A DNA stretch of 64,000 nt from Coleophoma eucalyptorum (lineage: Eukaryota > Ascomycota > Leotiomycetes > Helotiales > Dermateaceae): positions 434,001-498,000 of the forward strand of contig JALRME010000007.1 in NCBI GenBank assembly GCA_026120035.1, in the 5' to 3' direction. This document shows positions 21,976-34,082 of this stretch, piece by piece. Under the pieces are notes generated by a model that worked only from the letters and a program-made list of their open reading frames with translations, had not been told where the DNA came from and ran no database searches. Positions within the stretch are counted from its first letter, which is position 1, and each line of letters starts with the position of its first letter. Position numbers and translations under genes: made by a program.

Positions 21976-24296
21976 GTACTTATCAACTCCTATGATGCTA
22001 AGTATTAGTGATAAGCAATGGGAGGGTGGTCTTCAAACATGGAATACATAAGCAAGATTGTTTATTGTTTTAAGTAGCCATTTGAATCCATTAATTCCAT
22101 TTTCACGATACAGTTCATCTGTGACCAGGATGCTAGGTGCCTTCGAGATGTATTATTGCAGTAGAGCTTTATTCTTGAAAAGTTTTATGATTTCCACATC
22201 CGACGCAGAAATGAAATGTAGATCTCAACCACCAATTCATTACCACCTCATCTTAGTCAACGCCTACCCCACAGCAGATATCGCTTCCTGGGAGCCGTGC
22301 TTCTCATCAGTTGATCCCTCCTACATCTTTCCCCTAGTACCCATCTACAGAATACCACGCAACTGCTCTTTTCGTCACAACCTTTCGTTTCTCCTTGCGA
22401 GCTCTTCCCTCAGCGATACAAGCTCTTGCTTGCACCTACTCTAGCGATAACGGATGATATATCTAAGATCGTAGAACTGTTTGCCTTGTGTGGTAGCATT
22501 GCAGTAACTGATTGAAGACTGCGAACTTCACGAGCTCGATCTTTCATATGTGCTACCCACGCTTTTCTGAGGCTTGAGACTTCTGAATATGCGCTATTCC
22601 TTCATCAGTTTGAGGCCTTGTAATCTGATAGCTAATCTCGATCTAGTGAGAAGGACCTAAACGTCAGGATCATCTGTGCTGAAGCAGTAATTAACGGTTG
22701 CAAGCTTACCTTGCTGATATCTATCCACGTCTTTCCAGATTCCCTCATAAGCTTGATTACTGCATCCTCCGAGGGTGAGAATGTGTGGATTGGTTGCATT
22801 TCTGCTTACGAGCTTGACTACAGCTGCATACCTAGCTTGGTTGGAAAATGGATCTTTCAGCCTTAATGCGCTCTTTTCAGAAAAGCCTAGTGTAATATCC
22901 TGACTTTAAGCAACCAAAAAGAGTGCTTACAACACAGAGGTTTGGCTGACAAGAAAAGCTGCGCTATGCAGATTCTGCTCACTACCGAAGGTATATGCAA
23001 TGTATGGTGGTAGAGTGCCAGTATCAAAATCAATCCAATTGTTATATGAGAAGTTTTGCAGCGTAATACGAGGTTACTCAGGGTCGCCATGAGTTTTGCA
23101 GAGACTATGGAAGTTGTTCCTTGATCACCAAAATTCTAAAGTAATCGCCTTCATTGGATTTGCTAGCTCAACAATGAAATCCCGTATTTGCTACGAGAAA
23201 TTTCACCACGATAATAGATATCTGGGGAACTCACTGTCCTTATACTTGGGATAGCAATTCTTTATTCCAAGTGCAATTATACTCAAGAGTTTACAAGATT
23301 TGCTGATTTGTTTTGCTAACGACACTTATCGTGACAGATAAAAGATATCAACAACTTCAGGAGCGTGAAAAGATAATCTGTAAGTTAAAATAGTCAATTC
23401 TAGGATAAAATTTTATCTCCAATGCTGGAAAGGTAAGTAGAAAACCACGAAAGACTTTTTCAGAATATTCTAAAATTTTCATTATTATTGCCTTACTATT
23501 CAACTTGGTTAAGGACCCCTGATGTCTAGCAAAGATATTACACTTTGGGAAATATCCTGCTCTTCAAGATTGACCAACTGAGGGGTAGATATTTCGTACA
23601 AAGTTGTAAGGATAGACGATGGGGTTTCGACATACAAAATCAAGGTGATCGTTTAACTAATGGGCTGTTCAATATGGTCACGTTACCATGCACAAATAGA
23701 GTGATCTCGCCTAAGCTGCGGCCATTCATAACGAACCCCACATTCGTGATGCCACTATTCATGAGAGCTCTTGTGACTACTTAACACCTATTCACCTTTG
23801 CTGTGTAATTATCCAAAACTTGTTTACACCGCGCTTTGTTTATATTGCACATTCTGTGCGAAACCTTGCTTTCAGACTTGTATTCAATACCATTGCACCT
23901 TTCTGTGAGTATCTATTTATCCACCATTAGTTTCTGCCTGTTTGCTGTGTTCTTGATGATGGATGCTGGCATATTTGAGCTTCAACGGCCTCGACCAGCG
24001 ACTGCCCGGGTTTCTGGGGCTATGGTGTCGCTCCTTCTGCACTTCAGACTTACAGCGCTTTTGCCTGGAGTAATATCTCAAAAAATCAAACAAATCACAT
24101 CATGACGAGGGAGCGAGCACCTTAGCAACAAACTCCAAACACCCTTTTCAGGCATTGTTACTGCTCGCAGACACTCTTTTACATCTCATTACCTCGGAAA
24201 AGCAGATGATTACGGTCTTGAGCTGCCCATATTTACCTTCTGCGAGCTACCGCTTCTTTGCCTTGGTTACGCAGCAAGCACACGACCACCGCCAAG
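21976..24296. other. Long AT-rich intergenic region
   Basis: About 2.3 kb between SOD1 and the Tudor-SN gene. It is AT-rich at 23100-23550. A short SANT-like coding fragment may lie at 22710-22799 (minus, separate entry). No intact gene can be supported in the rest. The last 150 bases are probably the leader of the gene to the right. Confidence 0.45.
22710..22799 (-). pseudogene. SANT/Myb-like exon fragment
   Basis: An ATG at 22799 opens 30 codons, with the segment FSPSEDAVIKLMRESGKTW followed by IDISK, directly before a GTAAGC donor at 22709. This matches the first half of a Myb/SANT helix-turn-helix (W/F-x-x-x-E-D, then GKTW-x-x-I). A possible acceptor (ACTAG at about 22636) leads into about 30 more codons ending at a stop, but these do not look like the second half of a SANT domain. 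An alternative frame over the same bases is also open. Either a decayed copy or chance. Confidence 0.3.
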
Positions 24297-27179
24297 ATGA
24301 TGAAGGTCAAGATTGCTTATGCCAGCAGTTCTAATGGACGCAGCAGCTTTGAACACAGCAATTCTTCAACTTCAAGAGTTTCAGGATTATCTATTGAGGC
24401 TTCATATGCTAACTTTATGGCTCCATTTCCTAGTCCTAGTTCTACACCTACACCCCCTTTAAACCCCAAGAGGTCTCGAAAGTCTGGTTCTAAGAAACAT
24501 CTTTTACCAAGCGTTCCTCCTGCACGATACGACACAATGGTTCTCAACCAGGCAAAAGTAAAGTCTGTTTTGAGCGGTGACAGCCTTGTGCTCACTTCAA
24601 TCGATAATCCTCAAGCGGAACGAATTCTTTCACTCGCATACACGACCTCGCCGCATCTAAAGAAAGAGGGTGACGAACAATGGGCCTTCGAGTCTCGCGA
24701 TGCCCTTCGAAAGATGGTTGTTGGAAAGACTATCCAATTTCAGGTTCTTTACGCGATCCCAAACACTAAACGCGAATACGGAATTGTATTTTTGAGCGAT
24801 GGACGCCGGCTACCGGAAGAAATGCTGAAGGAAGGTTGGTTGAAGTTAAGAGAAGATGCTGGCCGAAAGGAGGATTCGGAGGAAGCTCTTCAGCAATTGG
24901 ACAAACTACGACTTCTTGAAGCCACTGCACGTAGCGAGGATAAGGGACTGTGGCAGTCTGGAGGAGGTCGAATTGATGTTCAACATGACATGGGAGATTC
25001 AAATGAATTCTTGGAGAAGTACAAGGGAAAGACTGTCGATGGCCTAGTAGAGCGTGTATTGAGCGGAGATCGTATGCTTTTGCGCCTCATTGTCAGTCCT
25101 ACCAAGCACTACCAGGTCATGACTCTTGTTGCTGGAATCAGAGCTCCTACAACCGAGCGAGTGAACCCTTCCAATCAGCAAGTTCAGCCTGCAGAAGAAT
25201 TTGGAAATGAAGCTAGACAATTTGTTGAAGACAGACTCCTCCAGCGAAATGTCAAGGTCGATATTCTAGGATTGAGCCCTCAAAGACAACTTATTGCTTC
25301 CGTAAAGCACCCAAGAGGAAGCATTGCTCTCTTTTTGTTGGAGGCAGGTCTCGCAAGATGCACGGATTTCCACTCTACACTTCTGGGTACCGACATGGCT
25401 CCACTCCGACAAGCCGAGAAGAACGCACAGTCAAAAAAGCTGGGGTTGTTCAAAGACCATGTCGCAAAGGCTAACACCTCTGGCGGAAACCTTGAGGCTA
25501 CAGTTACCAAGATCTTCAGCGCCGACGTTCTCTTTGTCCGCAACAAGGCAGGTGCTGAGAAGCGAATCAACCTTAGCAGCATACGTGGCCCACGACCAAC
25601 TGAGCCTTCGGAAGCACCATTCAGAGACGAGGCCAAGGAGTTCTTAAGAAAGAAGATCATCGGAAAGAATGTACGACTGAGCATTGATGGATCAAGACCA
25701 GCCACCGGAGAATACGACGCGAAGGATGTTGCTACAATCACTTTCAACGACAAGAATATTGGTCTGATGCTTGTACAAGAAGGATGGGCCTCAGTCATTC
25801 GCCATCGCCGAGACGATACTGACAGAGCTCCTAACTATGATGAGCTCCTTGCTGCTCAAGAAGAAGCAAAGGAAGCAAAGAAAGGAATGTGGTCAGGAAA
25901 GCCAGCCAAGGCTAAGGTGTACGCCGATGCATCTGAGTCCGTGCAAAAGGCCAAGATTCAACTATCTACTCTCCAGCGACAGAAGAAGATCCCAGCTATT
26001 GTTGACTTCGTCAAGGGTGGTTCAAGATTCACTGTCCTGGTTCCACGCGAAAACATCAAACTAAATTTTGTCCTGGGAGGCATTCGAGCTCCAAAATCTG
26101 CTAGAAATCCTACTGACAAGAGCGAACCATATGGCCAAGAAGCTCACGATCTTGCTGCTAAACGACTTACTCAACGCGATGTTCTCATTGATGTTCACAA
26201 CATCGACAAAGTGGGAGGATTTATTGGAGAACTCTTCATTGGTGGTGAGAGCTTCGCAAAGGTTCTGGTCGAGCAAGGCCTAGCAACAGTTCACGGGTAC
26301 TCCGCTGAGCAAGCTGGAAATGCTAACGAACTGTTCGCCGCTGAGTCCCGTGCCAAAGAAGCTCGAAGAAACCTCTGGGCTGACTGGGACCCATCTCAAG
26401 ACGCAGTTGAGGAAGATAGCACCTACACGAATGGCAACTCAAATGGCGATGCTCCAATCGAACGCAAGCCTGATTACCGGGATGTCATAATAACCAATAT
26501 TGACGCCGCAGGTAAGCTCAAGCTTCAAATGATCGGCACCGGAACTGCAGCTCTAGAGACCTTGATGTCCCAGTTCAAGTCATTCCACCTAAACCCTACC
26601 AACAACACTGGACTCCCAGGACCCCCAAAAGCAGGCGAATACGTAGCTGCAAAGTTCACCGAGGATCAGCAATGGTACCGTGCCCGCATACGTTCCAATG
26701 ACCGTACAGCCAAGGAGGCCGAAGTTGTTTACGTTGATTACGGCAATAGCGAGAAGATCCCATGGTCTCGTCTCCGCCCTCTAACTCAACCACAATTCTC
26801 CCCCCAGAAGCTCAAACCACAAGCTGTCGATGCCACTCTCTCACTACTTCAATTCCCCACCAGCCCAGACTACCTGGCTGATGCGGTTGGTTTTATCATG
26901 GACAACTTTATGGGTAAGGAGCTCGTCGCCAATGTCGATTTCACGGACTCTAAGGAGAACACTATACACGTGACTCTATACGATGCTGGTAACAGCGAGA
27001 ATATGACAGAGAGCATCAATGCAGATATTGTTGCTGAGGGCCATGCCATGGTTCCTATCAAGTTGAAGGGCTGGGAGAAGTCATTCGGTGATGTGCTGAA
27101 AACGTTGAAGGGCAAGGAGTCCATTGCCAAGGAGAAGAGATACGGCATGTGGGAGTATGGTGACTTGACTGAGGATTAA
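24297..27179 (+). CDS. snd1: Tudor-SN (SND1/p100-like) protein
   Basis: A single open frame. The first ATG (24297) gives 960 residues. With this numbering, staphylococcal-nuclease-like domains begin at about residues 86 (AKVKSVLSGDSLVL), 243 (GLVERVLSGDRMLL), 395 (ATVTKIFSADVLFV) and 562 (AIVDFVKGGSRFTVLV). A Tudor domain lies at about 780-835 (GEYVAAKFTEDQQWYRA; VVYVDYGNSEKI), inserted in a fifth SN fold. This is the SND1 architecture. Family members bind RNA in stress granules, transcription and splicing complexes, and some have U-specific nuclease activity. The first 80 residues (S/T/P-rich) are unusual; a Met at 24537 in a strong start context (ACAATGG) would give the more typical 880-residue form. 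A GCTAAC branch point and TTCCTAG acceptor at 24400-24430 hint that an intron may exist in that stretch. Confidence 0.95.
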   Translation: MMKVKIAYASSSNGRSSFEHSNSSTSRVSGLSIEASYANFMAPFPSPSSTPTPPLNPKRSRKSGSKKHLLPSVPPARYDTMVLNQAKVKSVLSGDSLVLTSIDNPQAERILSLAYTTSPHLKKEGDEQWAFESRDALRKMVVGKTIQFQVLYAIPNTKREYGIVFLSDGRRLPEEMLKEGWLKLREDAGRKEDSEEALQQLDKLRLLEATARSEDKGLWQSGGGRIDVQHDMGDSNEFLEKYKGKTVDGLVERVLSGDRMLLRLIVSPTKHYQVMTLVAGIRAPTTERVNPSNQQVQPAEEFGNEARQFVEDRLLQRNVKVDILGLSPQRQLIASVKHPRGSIALFLLEAGLARCTDFHSTLLGTDMAPLRQAEKNAQSKKLGLFKDHVAKANTSGGNLEATVTKIFSADVLFVRNKAGAEKRINLSSIRGPRPTEPSEAPFRDEAKEFLRKKIIGKNVRLSIDGSRPATGEYDAKDVATITFNDKNIGLMLVQEGWASVIRHRRDDTDRAPNYDELLAAQEEAKEAKKGMWSGKPAKAKVYADASESVQKAKIQLSTLQRQKKIPAIVDFVKGGSRFTVLVPRENIKLNFVLGGIRAPKSARNPTDKSEPYGQEAHDLAAKRLTQRDVLIDVHNIDKVGGFIGELFIGGESFAKVLVEQGLATVHGYSAEQAGNANELFAAESRAKEARRNLWADWDPSQDAVEEDSTYTNGNSNGDAPIERKPDYRDVIITNIDAAGKLKLQMIGTGTAALETLMSQFKSFHLNPTNNTGLPGPPKAGEYVAAKFTEDQQWYRARIRSNDRTAKEAEVVYVDYGNSEKIPWSRLRPLTQPQFSPQKLKPQAVDATLSLLQFPTSPDYLADAVGFIMDNFMGKELVANVDFTDSKENTIHVTLYDAGNSENMTESINADIVAEGHAMVPIKLKGWEKSFGDVLKTLKGKESIAKEKRYGMWEYGDLTED

Positions 27180-28862
27180 GATAACCATCGTGACTTGGGC
27201 GGATAGCTTTCTTTCTCTGATCTTACTGCAAGCCCTTGATTATTGCATGCTCTCAAAATACAAAATGGTGCTGCTGTTGCATTTGCATTGGGCGGACTGG
27301 ACTGAACTGGGGGATTTGAAATGGGAAAAGAAAAGCATAGTATTGTGCCACGCGACTGCCGACTTGTCTGATCATTGTATTGTCCCTAGTATCTACCAAC
27401 CTTATCACCTAGTACAACGTCTGTAGACACGTGCCAGGAATTGAGCTCGTGCACCTCAATAGGCCATACCGAAATGTTGTGACGAGAAGACATCTCAAGG
27501 TGACTTACTTGCATGTCAAACTGACGTCCTTGTAATGGCGTGCTCTGGTCTCTAATATCCAAGCTAGGCAAGGTTCGTTCCATTACTACGGCCAGATATG
27601 GTCGACGAACGCCTCACTGTCTTCCGTTTACCAATGCTAAGGTTCCAGGTGCACTGACCGGTCTTGAGTCGTCCGTCCGTTACCTACGAGAAATTTATAT
27701 CTCTATTTTCCTTCCTTGTTGCCCGGGTGGCATGCTCTGGGATTTCTACGCACTTGGGCCACTATTTGTCCGGAAGCTTGATTAGGATTAGCGTACGGTC
27801 AACTGTCGTCCGGCTCGGCTTGCCTGACATTCAACCACAAGTGTTTTATTCGGGCGCTTGGTGCGTACCCGCGGGTCACGGGCGGTTACTGCAGAATAGC
27901 TTAGTAAGTTGTTGAATGCTGATGTATCGGAGTCGTCGGGATGCAGCACGACAAAGACGGGTTTGGTGGGGTTGCAGGAGGATCTGGATGACGGTCGATG
28001 GGGGATTTGGCTTGATTACATAGGCAAGCTGACTCTTCAATGGCAGCGTGACTTGAGGGAAGAAAAGCTCGGATGGAATTGAGTTTCGATGGAGTTCAGT
28101 TTTTGTAGGTGAAGTGAGAGGGAAGAGCGGGGACTTGAGAGTTGAGACGGCTGCTGATGTCATGTACTTTACGAGGGGTAGCCCAGAGTATTCGTGTTGC
28201 TTTGCAGAGGATGAGACGCTGTGATGTATAGAGAAGCATTTTTGGTTTCGCCATTGAGCATTCTTTGGGTGACCTGACTCTCTAAAAATTGGAATGGATG
28301 GCATGAAGCTTTTCTAGTTGCGCCGGTTGGCACTTAGCTGTTCGCAGAGCAGCTCTTGCGGTGAAGAATATGGCCGAGCGAAACTCGTCATGGAGGGGTT
28401 GAGTGTCTGAGTACGGCAACCGCATGGGAATTGCACAAACGGACGGAAGTTGAGGGAATAGCTTCGAAGCCGGACAATAACAACAACAATAATAATCAAT
28501 AAGCTACACTGATGTCAATCCCATTCAATTCTTCCTGGACAATACCCGTGGATTGCAGGGAAGCAATTGAACACTAGAGACAAATGGCAGGAAAATTCAA
28601 ACGCGTTGGCTGACTGATCCCCTCGCTGATTATTGATGGACTGGATGGAACTCGCCACGTTCGAGAGTTGCTTCCTGCGGCTGCTCAACCAACCCAGTCG
28701 CTCCTAGCGTCACGTTGGTTCTTTGGTGGGGTGGGGGGTTGTGACGATTTGTCCCTCCTTCATTTTCTGATCTTCTCTCCCCTCCCACTACATATATAAC
28801 AATCTTCTCTATCTCATCCTTTCCTCATCCAATCTCATCCAATCCACTCACACATCTTCATC
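27180..28862. other. Intergenic, TAL1 upstream region
   Basis: About 1.7 kb between two plus-strand genes. A 142-codon minus-strand frame at 27876-28304 is open but shows no domain and an S/P-rich, low-information composition; I do not call it. The right end carries the TAL1 promoter. Confidence 0.5.
28742..28862 (+). promoter_or_regulatory. TAL1 core promoter
   Basis: A TATA-like ATATATAA at 28792-28799 lies about 64 bp before the TAL1 ATG. It is preceded by a pyrimidine-rich tract (28751-28788) and followed by a CT-rich leader, a common arrangement for strongly expressed fungal metabolic genes. Confidence 0.5.
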
Positions 28863-30028
28863 ATGTCTAACTCTCTCGAACAATTGAAGGCCTCTGGCAC
28901 CACGGTTGTCTCCGACTCCGGTGACTTTGCCTGTACGTTCTTCCCTCCTCATCCGGCACTTCCCCTCCTCAACATCCCGAACATCCTCTTCTTGGAAGCC
29001 TGCTAACCCTCCGACCAGCCATTGGCAAGTACAAGCCCCAAGATGCCACCACCAACCCATCTCTCATCCTCGCCGCCACCAAGAAGCCAGAGTACGCTGG
29101 TCTGATCGACGTCGCGGTCTCATACGGAAAGGAGCACGGCAACACCCTCGATGAGAAGATCGATGCTACCCTCGACCGTCTGCTCGTTGAGTTCGGAAAG
29201 GAGATCCTGAAGATTGTCCCAGGAAAGGTCTCTACTGAGGTCGATGCTCGTTTCTCTTTCACCATCAAGGGTTCCGTTGACAAGGCCCTCCACATTATTG
29301 ACGTATGTTACACAATCAATGAGCTACCGGCACAGTATACTAACTGTTTTACAGCTTTACAAGTCCATCGGTATTGACAAGTCCCGTGTTCTCATTAAGA
29401 TTGCCTCTACCTGGGAAGGTATCCAAGCTGCCCGTATCCTCCAAAAGGAGCACGGCATCAACGTTAACTTGACCCTCATGTTCTCTCAAGTCCAAGCTAT
29501 TGCCGCCGCTGAGGCTGGTACTTTCCTTATCTCTCCATTCGTTGGCCGTATCCTTGATTGGTACAAGGCTTCCACCGGAAAGACCTACACCCAAGAGACC
29601 GATCCAGGAGTGGCCAGTGTTAAGGCCATCTTCAACTACTATAAGAAGCACGGATACAAGACCATTGTTATGGGTGCTTCTTTCAGAAACATTGGTGAGA
29701 TCACTGAGTTGGCTGGATGTGACTACTTGACCATTGCTGTAAGTGCTTCCTTCCTCTGTAGTGCCTATGAGCAAATACTAATTCAACACAGCCCAACCTC
29801 CTCGAGGAGCTCATGGGCTCTACTGCCCCTGTTCCAAAGAAGCTCGTTGCTGAGGACGCCGCCGCCCTCGACCTTCCAAAGAAGTCCTACGTTGACGACG
29901 AGTCCCTGTTCAGATTCGACTTCAACGAGGACCAAATGGCCGTCGAGAAGCTGCGCGAGGGAATCAGCAAGTTCGCTGCTGATGCCGAGACTTTGAAGGA
30001 TATCTTGAAGGCCAAGATCGAGGCATAA
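28863..30028 (+). CDS. tal1: Transaldolase
   Basis: Four exons: 28863-28932, 29019-29302, 29355-29738 and 29792-30028. The phases are consistent and give 324 residues, the standard length of class 1 transaldolases. Signature 1 (DATTNPSLI, Asp32) and signature 2 ([12 protein letters not shown]) are present, with the Schiff-base Lys at 133. The segments [14 protein letters not shown] and [13 protein letters not shown] complete the barrel. The enzyme moves a dihydroxyacetone unit between sedoheptulose-7-phosphate and glyceraldehyde-3-phosphate in the non-oxidative pentose phosphate pathway, in the cytosol. The biased codon use (GCC, ATC, AAG) and the TATA/CT promoter fit high expression. Confidence 0.98.
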
Positions 30029-30772
30029 ATTGTTGGGTCGGTCACTATTAATGATGGATGGGTAAATATGATATGGGAAGCGAAATCACACTTTGGAATT
30101 AGGAGTTTTACGTAGTAACTGAAATGGGACATTTCTTCTGCGGATCATAGCTGATTGCTCTTGTGGAACCCATCTTGCAAGTTTGACATTGGAACAGATT
30201 GAAGTCTGGGGGATCCATAGAAATCCTAAAGAGTCGGCATCCTAATTAGGACTAGTGTCAATCATGATTAGTCTCCAACATGCGAGTGAATCATCTATAT
30301 TTCTCGTCGTTCCACATTCTAGGCATCAGAAACAGGGCAGTTAGTGAACTGGCCTTCCTTTTGCAAAGACCGCTTTTGTACTTTCTAATGTCAATGCTGA
30401 TGGTATGATGACTCTACATATCAGGTAAAACAGTGTGCAAGGCTGTGCAGAAGAGACGAGCAAAGCCCCTTTGTTTATCCATCTAGGCCCAGGCAGCAAT
30501 GCTGCCACCAGCAATAAAATGTCATGACTCTTCGTTTTCTCTTTTCAAATAGTTAAGAAGACAGAAGTCCTGTCTTGGAGTAAAAAACTGCATCGCTTCC
30601 AGAGACCTATTATTACTTGCTTACTTCATTCTCATCTTTGTTACCTACCACCATTACAACGAATATTGGAATTCTTATCTTCAACACTTTAATTTGAAGT
30701 CTCCATCTGAAGATTTTGGATTCACCAAGTAGAGAAGAGGTTTCACAGTCAGCACAAAGGCAAAGAAAAACA
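30029..30772. other. Intergenic
   Basis: Holds the 3' flank of TAL1 and the leader of the oxygenase gene. In the latter the frame is open for 19 codons before the first ATG without any start. Nothing else seen. Confidence 0.5.
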
Positions 30773-31907
30773 ATGTCAACGCTTCTTAAAAAGGCCCGCG
30801 CAGCGGCAATGTCCAGCAGCAAATCCCTCAAGCAATCCAGGGCCAGCAAGGAGAAACAGGAGAACACCGACAAGATGGCGCGCCCAAGGATGCCGGAGCT
30901 TGTTAAAGTCTCATATACCTCCTTGCCCGTCGACGTCCCACCTAAGTTCCTGGCGCCGCTTTATGATACTTCGGATATGACACTTACGCCTGTGGATTTC
31001 AAGAATTCAACAATTCCGGAGTATGATGGGCTGTATGCGGTTGTCCTTGATGGAGTCCTGACTGCGGAGGAGTGCGAGACCTTTATTAAGATGGCGGAAA
31101 TGAGCGCTGGTGGGCATCGTGCTCCAGATGTTGATGCTGACCAGAAGGAAGAAAAGGAGGGAGAGGAGCAAAAGAAGAGTGACAACGGATGGGTCCCCGC
31201 AATGGTGAACGGAGGCTCAGGACGCGAGTATGCGATGCTGGACTACAGGAATTCAGACCGCATCATCTGGGACGAGAAGACGCTTGCGAAACGCGTTTGG
31301 ACGCGATGTCTGCAGGTTGAAGGACTGAAGGAGCAATTGCAGAAGCTGGATGGTGAAGGGAAAAACGGTGACAAGCATAATTCTATTCTTGGTTCCAGGA
31401 GGGGTAGGAACTGGAAGATTTTGGATCAGGGCCTTAATGAAAGACTACGGTTTTTGAGATATGGTGAAGGGCAGTATTTCAGAGGTATGTCTCCCCTTGA
31501 TGAAACTCTTCCACGGGATGTGCTATGTGGACTTGTGATATAAGTGACTGACCATTTCCTGTAATACAGAACACTGCGATGGCCAATACACGAGCCCTGA
31601 TGGGAAGCAGACGTCATTCTTCACACTGCATCTCTATTTAAACGATTCTTTGCAAGTCCTGTCTCCACCCTCTTCGAATACTACATCTCCAAAGGAAAAG
31701 CTATCTATTGAAGATTTTGAACGTCCAGTCTGCGTTGGTGGAGCGACAACGTTTCATTCTCCTTCGCTGCAGCGGAGCCTTGATGTCGATCCCAAGGCTG
31801 GTCGCGTCTTAATTTTTCAGCAGAACCGATTGTTTCATTCTGGTGCAGACGTCTTAGGTGGAAAGAAGTACACGATGAGGAGTGATTTGATGTATGAGAT
31901 TTGTTAG
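30773..31907 (+). CDS. Prolyl-4-hydroxylase-type 2OG-Fe(II) oxygenase
   Basis: Exons 30773-31484 and 31570-31907, with an 85-nt intron (GTATGT...ATACAG) that splits a Glu codon; 349 residues. The catalytic core has the iron-binding H239-x-D241 (EHCDG) and the distal H327 (RLFHSGADV), with R341 (MRSDL) as the likely 2-oxoglutarate-binding residue. The preceding block LRFLRYGEGQYFR and the N-terminal LDGVLTAEECETFI are typical of the P4H-like family. The first 55 residues are basic and Ser/Lys-rich (nuclear signal or linker). A Glu/Lys-rich loop (QKEEKEGEEQKK) interrupts the fold at about residue 140. The substrate is unknown; fungal members are not collagen hydroxylases. The splice site falls directly before the HxD motif, so intron retention would abolish the active site. 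Confidence 0.9.
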
Positions 31908-32928
31908 GGAAAGTGTTGAGACAAGACGTGGGTATGGTGGCAGATATTTGGGGAAAGTTAGGAGGATATTCATGGTCCAGACAGAATTGAAGCAGTTTCA
32001 TGCTAAATACGAGTTACCTAAACGATTGAAGTTTTACTAAATATCCGGTACATGTTATACTCGAGCATTTAAATGGAGTTTACATTCTAAGGATACTTCA
32101 AGTTATTTCCGTTTGGGAGCCTCATATTTGACTTGTTTCTCTATCAATTCATGGTCTCTTGCATTCCATTTCCTCCGTGTGTCTTTATTAGTCAATATCT
32201 TACTCTTAGGATCTTCAATATAGTTAGTCTTGCTGCATTGGTAGTGGATGTCCTTCTAGTAGTACCTAATGAAAACGAAAATTTAAAAGCTTATACGTAC
32301 TGTACCCACCTTAAGGGACCCCTAATGTAATCTTATCATACGCTCATATTTCCACATTTCATTGAAACAACAAGTTGTAGATGTAACCAAGGTGTTATTC
32401 CTAAAAGCAGTACTTCATTCTTTGTACTCAATGATGAGAACTGCAGACGGCTACAGCCGGCTCTAGGCATAAAGCATATTTCAAGAAAAAAGACTAATCA
32501 TACTAGGAAGTCGAGAGTACGACCTACAGAATTCCACCCTCAAGTAAGCATCTGCTTTTCTTTTAATTCTCTGGTTTTTTATTACTGTTGGTGCTTTCGG
32601 CGTTCTATTGCTAGGCCAATACTATTTTCATTTTTCCAAAGCCTGCACACATGACAAACACGCACGGGATACGCGCAGAGCTTTCCTAAATTGACCAGTA
32701 CAGGAGTTCTCCTATAACGAAAGAGCAGGGAAGACGGAACGGGGAATTGAGCCAGCCCTGCTGTTGGGGTTATTGTTTACTCCGACCTCGACCGGGAATT
32801 TATTTTCTCTTCTTGCTTATCAGCCGTGCGCAATTAGGAGAGTTCTTAAGAGGGGTATTTTCCACGAGGGATGTCTTAATTTACCTGTGTCGCATATGTA
32901 TGACCACCCTAAGCACTGAAACTAACAA
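31908..32928. other. Intergenic
   Basis: About 1 kb with no supported gene. AT-rich near 32040-32400. Provides the 3' flank of the oxygenase gene and the promoter of the polyphosphatase gene. Confidence 0.5.
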
Positions 32929-34082
32929 ATGGCTGGCCTCCCGCATCATTCCAACGGTATGGCGTCGACGTCAACGAATCCGCGCCGACGACTCTTTCGC
33001 AGCATCCATATCTACGCCATCCTCCTCGTCATTGCGACATGGACAACATACACTCTTTATCGCTCGCCGACCATGAGCTCCGTCTCTTCTGAACAAGTCA
33101 CCGATGAAGCACCCAAGCTCAATGTGCAAGAGGGAGATCACTTCCAAGGCGCCGCCACGCCTGAATTCACAGACATGACTCAACTGTACGACCTACCGGC
33201 CGAATACGTGCCGCAGATTGGGAAGAATCGCAAGGAGGGGCGGCTGGTGATCGTCGGCGATGTCCACGGCATGAGGGATTCGCTGCAAAAGCTGCTGAAG
33301 AAGCTCGACTTCAACAAACATCATGATCACCTAATCCTCGCAGGCGATATGATTTCCAAGGGTCCCGACTCCCCCGGCGTGGTGGATCTCGCAATGAAAT
33401 ACGGCGCTACAGGCGTGCGGGGCAATCATGAAGATCGCGTGCTGGGTGTGTACGCTGCGATGAATTCAGAGCATCTCGAGATGCCTTCGATGCCCGATCC
33501 GGATGAGGCGGTGGATAAGGCTCAGGACGACCTCGAGGAGCTTAGCTACAGTCACGGGGATTATAAGGATCGAGCACTTGTGCGGGCTTTGGGCAAGGAG
33601 CGGATGAAGTGGTTGACGAAATGTCCCGTTATTTTGAGAGTTGGTGATTGTGGGAGCATGGGCGAGGTTGTCGTTGTTCATGGCGGCCTTGCACCAGGGG
33701 TCGAGCTTGAGAAGCAAGACGCCACCATGGTTATGAATATGCGCACGATCGGGGAAGATGGTGTGCCTAGTGATGGGCGGGAAGGCATGCATTGGCAGAA
33801 GGTATAATAGTACCCCTCTCATTCTACCTATGGGAAAACAGGCAAACTAACTATCCGCTCAAGGTTTGGAATAAATACCAGAAAAATCTCCCGAAGAAAC
33901 AAAGAACAACAGTCATATACGGCCACGACTCCAAGCGTGGGCTTCAACTCGAGAAATATAGCATGGGGATCGATACCGGCTGCCTGAAGGGAGGCCGTCT
34001 CACCGCTGTAGTGATTGAGGGTGCACACTCGGATTACAAACACAGCATTGTCTCGGTGGGCTGTCCGGATGGTCGACCTTAG
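32929..34082 (+). CDS. ppn2: PPN2-type membrane-anchored polyphosphatase
   Basis: Exons 32929-33801 and 33864-34082, with a 62-nt intron (GTATAA...CTCAAG, phase 0); 363 residues. A short basic N-terminus precedes one membrane anchor (about residues 26-44, IHIYAILLVIATWTTYTL). The calcineurin-like phosphoesterase core follows, with GDVHG (110-114), GDM (Asp140), GNHED (165-169), VVHGGLAPG and the late YGHD motif. This order and the type II anchor match S. cerevisiae Ppn2 (YNL217W), a zinc-dependent vacuolar endopolyphosphatase sorted through the multivesicular body. Vacuolar placement is inferred from that homology. A Met at codon 11 is an alternative start. The intron acceptor is AAG. Confidence 0.88.

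Noticed and set aside
2696..27148. Long antisense frames inside HET, ROM2 and Tudor-SN exons
   Set aside because: Shadows of the sense codon bias; none has an own motif.
27876..28304. 142-codon open frame on the minus strand upstream of TAL1
   Set aside because: S/P-rich, no domain, no splice signals that extend it, and it lies in promoter sequence of a strongly expressed gene.
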